NCBI GenBank assembly: GCA_037447655.1
Contig: JBBHKE010001283.1
Span: 629,173 to 693,172, forward strand
Length of the DNA: 64,000 nt
Source: Zygnema cylindricum
Taxonomy: Eukaryota > Streptophyta > Zygnematophyceae > Zygnematales > Zygnemataceae
Reading direction: 5' to 3'
Part shown: in pieces, positions 1-13,718 of the stretch
How the letters are laid out: the number at the start of each line of letters is the position of its first letter
How positions within the stretch are numbered: the stretch's first letter is position 1
Translations under genes and position numbers: made by a program
The notes under the pieces: generated by a model
What the model was told of the DNA's origin: nothing
Seen by the model: only the letters and a program-made list of their open reading frames with translations
The model's database searches: none

Positions 1-1191
1 GGTTCATTTTTCTAGTATGAATTCCCTCTCTCGCAATTGAGCTTTCGTGCTCCAAATGTGATTTTTTTTTGTAATAAACTTTAATCGATGATTATGGATT
101 ACCACAGGCCAAGATTGGCTGCCAGAATACGATGTTAGTTATCCCAACCTTGATTCTATCCAAACCACAAAACATTGTTTGTACAATTATCCCAATTATT
201 TTTTAATGAGAGAAAAAAGCAGAATGCCATTACAAAGTTTAGGCAAAGATGCACACAAATTTTAATATGGACATAGTAATACTCATGTTCATCTGCCCAT
301 CACTTCACATTTGATGCTTGGCAATTCAAAACATTTCGTTAACACAATGCATTCCAACTATTAGTGACACTTACAAAAATTGGACAACAGTAAACAATAG
401 AACAAAAAAAAAACTGAAAACGCACCTGAATTACGAAACAACATGGAAAAACAGAACGCACTTCCGATCCATGGTATGAACAACACAAATTAGTTTGGAT
501 CAAAGAACCCTAGAAGACAAAATGGTCGGAGAACAATGTCCATAAGATTCATTACAAAGATTCATCAAATTTTTCTAGACATATTATCCATGTCAATAAA
601 AGCCACATGTTGCCCCAAGGTTCACGAAGTTTCTTGAGAGAATATTGACAATGTTTATAACTGTTAAAAACTTCACAACTTGGGATTTGTGAAAACAATA
701 GACATGTCCTGAATACCACCGTACAAATTCCGTTTAGCGGAGACAAAAAGTCACAAAAAAGTTGAGAAAAAACTCACGGCTGCTGATTATGATTAACGCA
801 CCAAAATACATTTGATATAGGAAATTTAATTAGAAACTGTGCTAATTTCTAGCTATGTGGTAAGCCTAAAACCTAATTACACTTCGAAATACAACAAACA
901 ACCCCTAACCCAAACAACCTGTTTGGGTAAAAATAGGAAGGTGAGATTGATAAACGTAAGAAAAAGAAAATTAATGCGATTTTCAAGATAAAGAAGAACA
1001 ATGTCAATAATGGGATGAACTAACTGCAAAAAACTAAAGAGTGCAAAACTAATGAACTAGAATAAAGAAAGTCTGAACGGAAAAAAAGAGGGAAAAGAAA
1101 ACAGGTACACCTTCCAGAATTGTAAAGAATTTTATTTGATAAATGCAATATTCTAATAAAATACAAGACCGAAAATGAAGGAACAAAAAGA
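1..1191. other. AT-rich flank downstream of the GH5 gene, no gene seen
   Basis: This stretch lies 3' of the stop codon of the minus-strand GH5 gene. It is AT-rich with short A/T runs. The only open frames are short (60-71 codons) and look like chance. The 3' UTR of the GH5 transcript should lie in its upper part. No repeat or RNA gene is recognised. Confidence 0.5.
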
Positions 1192-4100
1192 CTAATACCA
1201 AGTTCCGGTTTCGGGATTTTTTGGTAGCCAACCATTGGCTCTACTTTTGTACCAACTCCAATGATCGTATCCTGTGATCAGACAAAAAGACAAATCGGTA
1301 TTAATAAGAAAAATCCTTTCAAACAATTGCAAGTGGAACACGTGAACAACTGACAACTTGCCAAAAATGCCATACTCTTCCTTTGTGCCTATTGTAGATG
1401 TGCCTATAATTTTAGCATTTTGGATACAATTGCTCTCTAAATGCTCAAATATTCATAATTAATTTCTCGTATCCATCATAATAATGTCGATAGTTAATTA
1501 ACACAAAACTTGAAGAATCAAGAACACACAAATAACAACATGTAACAATCATGACGTCACAATCACCAACCTCATCCCTCACCACAGTACATGATAGTTC
1601 TAAAGTGCGGAAAATGAGACATCATACATTTACGTTCGAATTATATTGAAAAATCAAATATCGTGCGTCGTGCATCACATATCACATGCCGCTTATATCA
1701 CGTCACGTAACATTTCACAATCCAACGGCTAAAAATTTACGATGGTACGGACTTACCTCCTCTCGCCAATCTGAGCGACCAAAAAAACCATCCGTTTGTC
1801 GCATTCGCCAATGTACGGACTTGCGCTAACGACCATCGTTTCTGTTCGTCCGGAGTGGCAGCAGCGTACATCGCGTTGCTGAACTCACCGACCAGAACCG
1901 TACGGCCGGGTCTCTGGAATGTACGGAAAGGGGAAGGTAGAAGGGGAAGGATGAGGTTAGGAGTTTGGTTTCTTTTTTTTACCCCCTTAGTACTTTGATG
2001 GTTTTTCCATCGCACGTTATGTAATAAAAGGATGATTTATTGTTTGGCAGGGAACCGTCGTTAGAGAATGATGAAGGGGAGGAGGAGAGGGGAGGAGAGA
2101 GAAGAGGAAGACAAAGAGACAAAGAGACAAAGAGACAAAAAGAATAGAGACAAATTTAGTGTGGAGTGTTCAAACCGTGCAAAAATGTCATATTTAGAAC
2201 TTTTGTGCGTACAAGCGCTAACGCACGAAAAATCCAATGGTAGGGAATTTTCAATATTAGGACCGTTTTGCAAACTCCACAATGAATCTTATGCACAATT
2301 TGCAGTTATTTCCTACAGTTACCGTACAGAAGGGGGAAATAAAGTACGATATTTACCGATTGAAGTCCCATTATCGAATCTAGTCGTTCGTTCTCGACAA
2401 ATGCGATTTCTTGATCGACCGTATATCCGGCCAAATTGCTGAAAACGTCGTACTGATGTACTTCGAGAATCAAATTCGTATGCATCGCATCGTACATCAA
2501 CCAATACGTATCGCCCCATTCGTTACTCCCGATTCTCGCCTCCATCGACATAAATAAACATTGCGAATAGCTTCGCACTAAATCGTACGCATCTGAATAG
2601 TATTTTTGTAAAATACTTTTCGGAACTCCCCAGGCAACGGGTTCGTTAACGAATCCGACTCCGAGAAAATTCGGATTCGACACGTATCGAACACACAGCC
2701 ATCGTAATAAATCGAGCGTTTTCTTAATATTATCGGATAGAACGAATTCGATCATTCCGCTTCTTCCGGCCGTATTTCCCCATCCGCTTTGAGATCCTCC
2801 AGCTCCATGAATACTAATCCAAATTCGTATATTATATTTTAATGCCATTTGAAAAGCCCAATCGAGATATCGACTGTATTGTGGTACAAATGGAAATTCC
2901 TGGTTCGGTTCGTCTTTTACCCACCATCCAATGGGAATCCGTACAGCGTTTACTCCATCCGCCGCCAAAAGAATCCAATCGGTTTCATTGAAAAACGAAT
3001 CGTGATGACTTGTAAAAGTTCGATTCGCTTCTTCAGGTCCGAATTCGTACGATAATTGCCACTCGCCCGGCGTTTCTTGGATCTAAAATTTGAAAAATTG
3101 CACCGAGTAAAAACGGGCACCCAAAAATTACTTTTGTAAAAACTTAGTTTTCTAAAAATCTCGGATTCATTTCAGGATAGGAGATGATTGAAAACATCGA
3201 ATATTGAGCATTTCAAACATTGAAGTTGAACATTCCAAATATTCATTCTGAGACAAAATATTTCGATTATCTTGGTATCCAACATCTCTAGCATTTGACA
3301 TCAACATTCGACATCAAACATTCGACATCAAACATTTTGAAACATTTAATAATAAACATCGCATAACGCATCCAATCTACTCATTAAAAAATCTGACCAA
3401 TTCTGAATCCACATTGATTCTAGTCACGTAAATTCTTCATCAATTCCAATATCCACAATCACTACTTCCTCACCTTGGTAAGGTTGAAGGCAGAGCTGCT
3501 TGTCCACGTGGCAGTTTGGGAGAGGTCGAGGGAAGTTGGATCGACATCGGCCGTCAGATTTCCGTTGGGCCAAACTCTCAAATATTTTCCGTTGGGAGCC
3601 AAAATCAAAACAAGAGTCGAGGTATTCGATTGGAATACGAGATTGAAATTTTCCAAGCCCTGCGTAAAGAAAAATTTGTGAAAGAAATTTTGTTTAAAAG
3701 ATTTGTTAAAAGATTTTGTTAAAAAAAAATGATCAAAATGTTGGTTAAAAAAAAATGCTAGAGTTTCGTTAAACATATCGGAAATTGTTAGTTATAACAA
3801 ACAACAGATAAGTTTCAAAAGCTAAAAAATTGTGTGGGAAAAATAAAAAGTGATGGAAAAACTCATAACAAAAAGAGGCAAAATAATAACAATAAAGATG
3901 AAAATTGAAAGAATAAATAAAAATTACCGCAGTTCCATTTGTCGGAGCATCTGCAAAAATTAAAGAATTACTTCCGTTGACCATACTCCACAAATTGAAA
4001 TTAACGGATTTAAACTGCAAAAAAAAAAAAAAGGTGAAGGGGCGAGAGTTTAGAATAAAAAAAATAAAATGGGGAACAAATATTAAGCTGTAAAGAAAAA

Positions 4101-7100
4101 AATAATAGGAGGGGGGGAAGATGAAGGAATACAAGTGAAATTTTTTCCCTCAATGTTGGAAGACAATTAGAAATTGAAGACATTTAGAAATTGAAGACAT
4201 TTAGAAAAAAACCATATATAAAAACAAATATATACAAAATTTATTATTTTAGCAGTAAATAACAATAGTATTAATAATAATAACAACAATAACAACAATA
4301 ACAACAATAATATCACTAACCATAACAACAATAACAGCACAAATATCAACAATAACAACTGCAAAAAAAAAAAAAAAAAAATGAAAATAAGTACCTGAAA
4401 TTCCCCGGAAACATTTTTTGTTCGAAGTATAAAAAATGTTTCGTTTGAATTTGGGGAATTTGGCACATTACAAAGAAGCTGCAAAAAAAAATAAAAAATG
4501 TTTAAATAAAAAATGACATCAAAATAAAAAAGATCGTAATAAGTAATGTTATTAAATAAATAAAAATGGGATCACAAAAAGTCCGACAAGAAAAGGGCAG
4601 AAATAAAAAAATGGGACAAAGAAAAAAATTGAAGGAAAAAAAAAGACTTTTGTGGCAGCAGACTCACATAAAAAAAAAATGTGAAAAAAAATTAGGAAAG
4701 AGTTCGATTATAGCAAAAATAAATAAATAAAGGAAATGAAATAAATAAGGGAAATTACCTGTTGGGTGACGGTATTTAATGTTAACCACATTGATGTGTT
4801 CATTGATTGGATATAAACCTGCCGGAAAAAAAAACAAAAAGAAGTTAAGGTTACGACGGAAAATAAGACTGACATTTAAATTGGTGCATCCCAAATAAGT
4901 AAGAAGATTTTCACCCAAACATAAATTCACTGACATGGCAGCTAAAAAAATCACCATTAAAACTCTAATTCAAAAATCGAAACATCAAAGATCGAAACCG
5001 CCCTCGAATATTGCTACGAACTCTATTGACATCAGCATTAGCATTAACAATAATATTAAAAATCAGCATTAATGCAGGTGTTAACACTCAAATTGAAAAA
5101 AAGTCCACAACATTGACATCAAAATTGACGTTGACATAGAAATCAACATTTAAATTGAAAAACGACGACAAATAAGCTTTCTCGCTCTGCGATTTGACAT
5201 CCCACTCACCCCGGTCCCATCATTCCACGGCTTCAATCTCGCATAATACGTCGGCACCATCCATCGCTCCGTAATCAGCCACGATCCCACGTTCGTCCCT
5301 CGAATCGACGGAACTTGCATTACTTCCAAAATGTCATGTCGCTCCCAAGTACTCGCGGTAAGACTCCAAGTCCACAACCCGATTCCGGAACCGCTTACAT
5401 ATAATCCGTTACTAGCTTTCATATAAATGCTATAATTTCGACCCGGAACGGGTTCCATGGTAAAAATCGTAGACGGGTTCGTTATATCGGACGTGCAAGA
5501 GACGAAAGGATTTAAATCGGTTAAGCTGATTGGAGCCATGTAAACGTACGTGCCGTTAACGGTTTGAAGTCGAAACTGCGCATAAAAATCAAAAGTTTCA
5601 AAGCTAAATACTAAATACGGATAAGATTCAAAGCTAAATACTAGATAATTACAAAAAACTGAAGTAGAAACAAACGACATTAGGAAACGTTAACGCACAA
5701 ATGTCCACAAATTTGTGAAGAAATCATTCCAACTTCAAATCAAGCTCATTTTTGCAGAAAAAAACTGTCAAAATTTGCATAAATTGTTGAAAGAAACTTA
5801 AAATATCGAATGGAAGTTATTCAAAATGTTGTAATTTGATATCGAAATGGTGTAATTTGATGTAAAAATGTTGTAATTTGACATCAAAATGTTGTAATTT
5901 GACATCAAAATGTTGTAATTTGATATCAAAAAGTTGTAAAGAGTAAGAATAAAATATGACCTGAGTATCGCTAACTCGTAAAACCGTAAAATAAACGTCG
6001 AAAGAAGGCTGCTGACCGGAAGTAATGTTGATTCTTCCGTTAAAACTTATTCCGTCAAACGGAGTCCACCAAGTGCTCCATGTGGGTTCGCGGATTTGAA
6101 TCTGGGAAGGGAGGGAGAGGTAGGGGGAGGAAGAGAGAGAGGTAGGGAGAGGGAGAGGGAGGGAAAGCAGGAGGGAGAGAGAGAGGGAGAGAGATGGAAA
6201 GGAGAGGGAGAGCGAGAGAGAGAGGTTAGAACCAACACAAAAAGTAAAAAAAAAGTGACTAGAAAAACCCAAAAAAAAACACCCACACAAAATAATATAA
6301 AAATTGGGAAGGGTCAAATACAAACGGAAAAAAATGGCAAAAAAAATAAAGGCAAATAAAAGAGATGTAAATGTCCTTAAAGTAGAAAAAATCCCCGTAA
6401 AGAAGAAGAAAACGTCCAAAAAGGGGGGAAAACGGCAAAAACGTGGATAAAACGGGAAAAAACGGATAATTAAGCAGAAACCATATTTACCGTGGATCCG
6501 TGGGCCATAAGGCGACTCCACCAGCTGGACCCCATCGTACGGACGCCGAGGGGGGTGGAGGGAGAGGCGTTGGAGCAGCATACCCCCACCCCTCCACAGA
6601 CGGGCCCAGGGGGGGGAGAGGGAGGGGAGCGAGGAGGGGGGGAGGGAGGGGGTGGACGAGGAGAGGGAGGTGGAGAGGGAGGAGGAGATGGTGGGGGGGA
6701 GGGAGGGGGAGGGGGAGAGGGAGGGGGAGAGGGTGGGGGAGAGGGTGGGGGAGAGGGAGGGGGAGGGGGAGAGGGAGGGGGAGAGGGTGGAGGGGAGTGA
6801 GGGGGAGAGGGAGGGGGATAGCGAGGGGGGGAGGGAGGTGGAGGAGAGGGAGGTGGGGGAGAGGGAGGGGGGGAAGGGGGAGGGAACGGAGGAGGAGAAG
6901 GAGGAGGAGAAGGAGGGGGAGGAGATGGAGGTGAAGGGGGAGGAGGGGAAGGAGGAGGAGGCGGTGGAGAAGGAGGGGGAGGAGGAAAAGGAGGTGGAGG
7001 AGAGGGAGGAGGAGGCGGAGACGGCGGGGGAGAAGGAGGCGATGGAGGAGGTGAGGGAGGAGGAGGAGGAGGGGATGGAGGGGGAGGAGGAGGGGAGGGA

Positions 7101-7977
7101 GGGGGAGGAGGAGGGGATGGTGGGGGAGGAGGAGGGGAGGGAGGAGGAGGGGGAGGGGAGGGAGGGGGAGGAGGAGGGGATGGCGGGGGAGGAGGAGGGG
7201 AGGGAGGAGGAGGGGGAGGGGAGGGAGGAGGAGGAGGGGGGAATGGGGGAGGAGGAGGAGGGGAGGGAGGAGGAGGAGGGGGGGATGGTGGGGGAGGGGG
7301 AGGGGAGGGAGGGGGAGGAGAAGGGGATGGCGGGGGAGGAGGAAGGGAGGGAGGAGGAGGAGGAGAAGAACGGGGAGGAGGTGGTGAAGGAGGTCGAGAA
7401 GGAGGAGGAGAAGGGGGGGAAGGGGTTCGAGGTGGAGGAGGAGGAGGGGGAGAAGGAGGGGGGGAAGGGGGAGGAGGAGGAGGGCGAGTGGGAGGCCGCG
7501 TAGGTGGAGAAGGAGGGGGACGAGGACGAGGAGGGGAGGATTCTTTTTAGTGCCTCTGTTTCCGTTTCCGTTACTCGCTTTTTAAAATCGTCGATTTTTC
7601 GAAATCCGTTTAAACCCTTTTGTGGAAATTAAGTTTTGACTTCGTTTGACTTTTTGGGTTTTAATAATTTTGGGGTTTTGAAATGTTGTGGTATTTTGGA
7701 AAAAGTGGAAATAATTCAAATTTTCGGGCAGTCGAAAATTTTGGGAATATTTCGAGGAGGATTTAATTTTGTCCTGTTCTGTTTTGTCCTTTTTTGCGGA
7801 AACTTGGGAAAGTAGGAGGGCACTGCAGAAAAAAAAAAAAGGAAGAAAGAAGGATTTGTTGTTAATAGAGGTGAAATTGAGAGGAGAGGAGAGGGAGAGG
7901 GAGAGGGAGAGAGAGTGGGAGTGGGAGTGTGGAAGGGAGACGGTGACGTTGAGGGAGTGGGAGAGGGGGTAGGAAAG

Positions 7978-8057
<80 letters not shown>

Positions 8058-8403
8058 CTACTGAACATGTAAAATTAAAATGACATCGCATTACCTTTTT
8101 TTGAAACCAGAAAAAGAGAGAAATATAAAACATTCACTTGCAACTGTTGAAGTCACCATTTTTTTTTGGAAGTCATTTTAACAACTTATGCTTCTTTTCA
8201 TTTATTCGCTTATGAATTTCTACCAATGCTCAAAAATCTCATTTTAAAATGAAAACAGAAACAAAATCTGCCCAGAAATTAATTAAAATAACTAAATAAA
8301 AGCTGGAAAAATTTTGCGGGTGTCACCTGATGAAAATGGCGAAAAACAGAGAAATGGCTGCGTTGACTTTTGGCGTCAACTTTTGTCTTTTTCTGGGAGC
8401 CAT
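1192..8403 (-). CDS. Secreted GH5 exo-beta-1,3-glucanase-like protein with two beta-trefoil (fascin-like) regions, 11 exons
   Basis: Exons by eye, all minus: 8327-8403, 6491-6524, 5961-6101, 5210-5575, 4759-4818, 4395-4478, 3928-4014, 3474-3659, 2357-3082, 1757-1913, 1192-1271. All introns are GT-AG, phases agree, and the sum is 1,998 nt (665 aa plus TAG). The start codon was chosen because it gives a basic, then hydrophobic, signal-peptide-like N-terminus (hydrophobic core about residues 16-25) and its donor phase fits the acceptor at 6525/6526. A first trefoil-like part spans about 85-170. GH5 begins at RGTNVGSW (176-183). A second fascin-like insert spans about 207-345. The catalytic part holds RIPIGWW, then GFVNEP (acid/base E492) and VLVGEF (nucleophile E597). 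By family, this enzyme trims or transfers beta-1,3-glucan in the cell wall. The trefoil insert within GH5 is known from plant glucan 1,3-beta-glucosidase-like proteins. The weakest parts are exons 1-2; the alternative is that the pyrimidine tract at 6550-7546 is coding (see findings). Confidence 0.85.
6605..7546. repeat. Purine-rich GGA/GGGGA low-complexity tract (intron 1 of the GH5 gene, or Ser-Pro coding)
   Basis: About 940 bp of almost pure purine on the plus strand (GGAGGAGGGGGA and similar), so pyrimidine-rich in the direction of GH5 transcription. In the preferred model it lies in intron 1. Read on the minus strand in the frame of exon 2 it stays open and encodes Ser-Pro3 to Ser-Pro5 repeats down to a TAA at 7547-7549. 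Glu/Gly-rich plus-strand frames across it are treated as shadows. Confidence 0.8.
7982..8054. repeat. (GA)n microsatellite
   Basis: About 36 uninterrupted GA dinucleotides on the plus strand, inside intron 1 of the GH5 gene in the preferred model. It is part of the strand-biased pyrimidine enrichment of this gene's introns. Confidence 0.95.
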
Positions 8404-8546
8404 GGAATGCGTGGTTGGACATACAATTCTCATTCTCATTTTTAGGCTGTACGGCTTTTGCAACTGTACTATGGTACGGATACCAATGTACGGACGAGCT
8501 CAGTAAGGATCGAGTCGAGTATATGATGCCGATCTTTCTCCCTCTC

Positions 8547-9768
<1,222 letters not shown>

Positions 9769-9961
9769 CACCGCCAATCGCTATTAGAGTCAAGGATTAA
9801 ATAGCGTCAAAAAATTAGCGTTATTGATTCTAATTTTGTACCTGAGACGTGGCAGATTATGGTCCACCTACTTAAATAGCGTTATTAATTGTATTTCAGG
9901 TTTTTTTTTTTTTAAAAGGGCACCGAATTGGCGTTATATACTCTAATAGCGATTGACGGTG
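9769..9961. mobile_element. MITE copy a, ends CACCGCCAATCG, TA at both flanks
   Basis: 193 bp with terminal inverted repeats of about 23 bp: left CACCGCCAATCGCTATTAGA, right the near-perfect complement with one mismatch (GACGGTG). Both sides are flanked by TA, consistent with a TA target duplication as in Tc1/mariner-derived MITEs. The interior repeats short GCGTTATTAAT-like motifs. No coding capacity. Confidence 0.85.
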
Positions 9962-10050
9962 TAGTATGTGATACTAAAAACAAAGTTCGATCAACTTATT
10001 ATTCGTTTCACTCAATGAACTACAGTACATGTACAGTACACCGTACAGTA

Positions 10051-10711
10051 CACCGTGTATCGCTATTAGTAGTGTTGTGTATCGGTATAAAAGTTATCGC
10101 GATAACACCGATGCCGACAGCTATCGGCTATCGAACGGTCAGAGCTACCGATATATTTGTACTTTCTGTACTTTCTGTCCGTAGTACACGTGGCAAGTTT
10201 CCAGTGGATCCCAAGGAAGAAAGGGACAAGCCATAACGTCGGATGTGAAAGGTACATCTTTTTATCTGGAGCCGTACTAAAGGCGTACATATCTTATGCC
10301 GGCTACTGTACTTTCGGCCTGTACAAATGATCTGATTGGTAGGCACCTCAGTACGTTTATTTTTGTTTACGATTTACGTGTATGATTGGACGTACTTTTA
10401 TCTGTACGATCCGTACATATATTTCCGTACCGATATATTGATTATCGGCTACCCGAAAAAAGGCCCATATCGGTTATCGGAAAACCTTACCGATACACAA
10501 CACTAGCTATTCGTGTTATTATTGTTTTCGTCGCTTAAAAGAGCTTTTCTACGTGCACACGTGTCGTATCGTAGATCTGACGGCTGCGATTGAAAGGTAA
10601 GATTCTCAGCTTTCGATTGGCGGTCTCCATGTTAAAATCGGAGAAATGTGTACGGAGAAAAGATGTTTTAAGTGGTGAAAAACTTAGTAACCCTAGTAGC
10701 GATACACGGTG
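10051..10711. mobile_element. MITE copy b, split by a hAT-like insertion
   Basis: The left end CACCGTGTATCGCTATTA at 10051 pairs with TAGCGATACACGGTG ending at 10711. The flanks are TA on the left and CA on the right. The element is interrupted at 10070-10505 by a hAT-like element; without it and one target copy, about 217 bp remain. Its ends differ from the other copies (GTGTATCG for GCCAATCG) but agree with each other. Confidence 0.7.
10070..10505. mobile_element. Non-autonomous hAT-like element with 18-bp perfect inverted ends
   Basis: 436 bp. The two ends are perfect 18-bp inverted repeats, TAGTGTTGTGTATCGGTA. The 8-bp flanks GCTATTAG (10062-10069) and GCTATTCG (10506-10513) match at 7 of 8 positions, as expected for a hAT target duplication. 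The interior is rich in TATCGG/CCGATA motifs and has no transposase. A related left end is at 60124. Confidence 0.8.
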
Positions 10712-11230
10712 CACTGTACCGAATCTGTCTGTGGAAAACACATGTAACGGAAAGTATCGTTGCATTAAGAAACGGCTACAGCCAGCTGGTGCATTTAATG
10801 TAGACACACGTGTGTGCAAGACTGCATAATTAAGACACGTGGCTACAAGGCTAGGGTTGACTGTAACTGACAAGGAAGACCTTTCGTTGACCGTCGCTAT
10901 CTTTTAAGAAACAGAGGGACGCCCTTCGAAAATAAAAAATAATGTTTTAGTATTTGATCATCGGTTAAGGGAGAGTCTACATGCCGTACAATCGACTCTG
11001 ACCGTACATGACATTGTTTTACTGACTGTCGGTTTCCTGTGTTGTCGGTTCAAGACGACGATTCACCATTTGCTTTTCTTCTTCCTCTGACAGCCGTCCG
11101 ATACTCCGACTGTGACTTATTTGTCGTATGGGATCCACAGTTCTTAGGGTTTTGTGATCATTCAGGTTAGGCTCCAGGGACAATTTGCGTTTCGGGTTTC
11201 GATTATTCTTAAATATGAAAAGATACGGTC

Positions 11231-11781
11231 CACCGCCAATCGCTATTAGAGTAAACAACGCTAATTCAGTGCCCTTTAAAAAAAAAAAAAACCTCAAATA
11301 CAATCCATAATTCTATTTTTTCCATTATTCTAATTAGGATTTTTTTTTCAATTAGCGTTAATAATGGAAGTACACTGCGATGGAAATAGTGTGTCGTACG
11401 GACATGGTATTTCCGTACTAAATGGTACTTTTTGAATTATAAAGGCATAAAAAGACACTTAACATTATTGCGCACACATGTGAATGTGCACTGGAAGAAA
11501 GAGATGTAAACTCGTCGAAAAAAATCACGTTCTCATATGTTCGTCCGCCGACCGTGTGAACAGCGCGACGTCGTACGAATTGTCAGATTTTGTACGGGTA
11601 CACATATTACTGTAGACATCAAAACGGCGGGTATTTATTATTCAGGACAACCCAAATTACAGTTAGGGATTAATTAGTATATATATATTTTTTCAAAAAA
11701 AAAAAATTACCGATTAGTGTTAATAACACTAAATTTTTTTTTACGCTATTTATTCCTTTACTCTAATAGCGATTGACGGTG
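11231..11781. mobile_element. MITE copy c, 551 bp
   Basis: The left end CACCGCCAATCGCTATTAGA and its near-perfect inverted partner ending at 11781 define the element. The right flank is TA, the left TC. It is longer than copy a and holds several TTAGCGTTAATAA-like internal repeats. No coding sequence. Confidence 0.8.
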
Positions 11782-12893
11782 TACTGTACTGTGGTTGTCG
11801 ATTACATTTGGCCAGTTATAATTTGTCACGTGGCAAGTGCTACGAAGTTTGGCGTAAAATATTAAAATATGTGTCCCCATGTAAACTGATATTTGGAAAC
11901 GTTATTTCGGAATTGCGCTGATTTCCACGTGTTCTTTCAAAGTGTGCCTATGTCAATCGTCGCGCACTATTTTGAATATGTGGCATATACGCCATGTTTG
12001 GGACACCTGTATACGTAACAAAAGGCAACGATCCGAACAAACTGCGGATGATATGCGCGTAAAAGTTCTGACATAATTGACAATTGTCGACGTAACTGTC
12101 ATTTGTTGACGTCACGGAACGACATAAGTATTAGCCTCGTCTACAAGTTTACATTGTAGACGCCCGCTGGGCGACAACAAAAGGACAAACAATTTTTTTT
12201 CCGCATTCTCTAACCGCAAAAACAAATGAAAACTTTGACGCGTGCAACCCAGGCTTCCTATTCGTCAATAGGTATATTTGATTAAAAGCAGGTCGCGGGT
12301 TTGATTTCAGTGCAAGTGTGAAGATGAGCTGCTGGGTCGCTTGATAATAAGCCAATCGCTTACCTTCGTCCAAGACCGCACGGCGGAGTTTTGCCCATTT
12401 TTTTTATGTACGCGCAGGGAAGTCCATTTTTCTGCGCCGGTCGCACCCTATTTATACATAGGGACGCCGCGTGTTTTATTTCGGATGTTACGAGGCTCAA
12501 TGGTTTTTCTTTACCGAAAACAAAAAATTAGGTTTGTGCAGTTTTCAAAACCTTTGCGGGTGATCTTCGTGTAGTCTGTCCTTTTCCTCCCGTAAATATA
12601 CGTGTAATAGAGGTCCGCCGATTTTCGCGTATGCTAGTCATTGAAGTTGGTAGTTTTCCAAAAAGCGAAACTTCCAACACAATTGGCTAATGGAGCCCAA
12701 CCCTTGTGTGCGCATTTTTATATTTGTCTTTCTGTCGTTTCATTTGACAACTAGCGATGCCAGATTTTTGTCGTTTTAGCCAAGAAGATACACTATGACG
12801 ATGGTAAAACCATATGGGAGCAGAAATTATTTGATAGCTCAAGACGGTAAAATTGTAGTGTATCGTTTCTGTGCATACAATTGGTTTTCTGTT

Positions 12894-13718
12894 TTATTCT
12901 TGTATTCCATTGCAAAAGTTGAGCACACGTGCATATACTGGCAAAAATTTCGTCCGATCATGATTTATTGTGCGCTCAACAGCTGTGACAATTGACATTG
13001 TTTCATTCAATATTGACATGAGACAATGCTGACCACTTATGGTACAGTAACGTTTTTTTATAGTGGTACGGATCGGACAAAACAAAAATCTGACGGTGAA
13101 CCGATTTTCAAAATACGCCGTCATTCTGTCAGAGATCTGTGATGGTTTAAATGTGTGAAAAAACTTGGAAATTCTATATGCGCGCACATTGAAATATACG
13201 AAAATTATATTCGTAATCCAGTTATAGTACGAGATTATTAGTATATTACATAAAACTTTTCCAATTTGTTTTCGCACATTTGAACTTCGCCGCGTGCCCC
13301 TGTAGCGACAAACGAGGCCCAGCAAGCACAGGTCAAATGCTGTAAACATAGCTTGTCGCTTTTGATTTTGTCTGCACGTGGCCTGTGCACAGTGGATTCT
13401 AAATGAACCAGCTGTCATAATGTGGCTGACAGGCTGGATCATGGACTGCACACGATTCTTGGACAAATATTTCAGAAACGGACAGTTTCTACGATAAATC
13501 CAGCTAGTGGCAGAGTGACTTCTTGCGTTCCCGGAAAACGTACAGTCGTTCGTACAGCTAGTCAACGCAAGATACGACGGAAACAATGACTTTACGGCAT
13601 TCATTCTTGCCGCAAGAAAGGACAAAGTACAATCTCTTTCAGTTGAACAAGAGATGGGACAGTAGTTTGAAAATCGCACGTGTGCCTGGCTCAATAGTGC
13701 GTAATTTATGTAGTTCAT
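12894..13718 (-). other. 274-codon open reading frame of unknown nature
   Basis: ATG to stop, 274 codons, on the minus strand. At this AT content so long a frame is not expected by chance, but the product has no domain I recognise and is rich in Cys, Ile, Arg and Thr. No neighbouring exon, splice partner or TE domain was found. It could be a decayed TE protein, a gene fragment, or chance. Confidence 0.25.

Noticed and set aside
1737-2015. Minus ORF extending past the GH5 exon on both sides
   Set aside because: Only 1757-1913 is exon; the ends are intron sequence read through.
6492-7503. Long Glu/Gly/Arg-rich plus-strand frames
   Set aside because: They come from the purine-rich low-complexity tract and run opposite to the GH5 gene.
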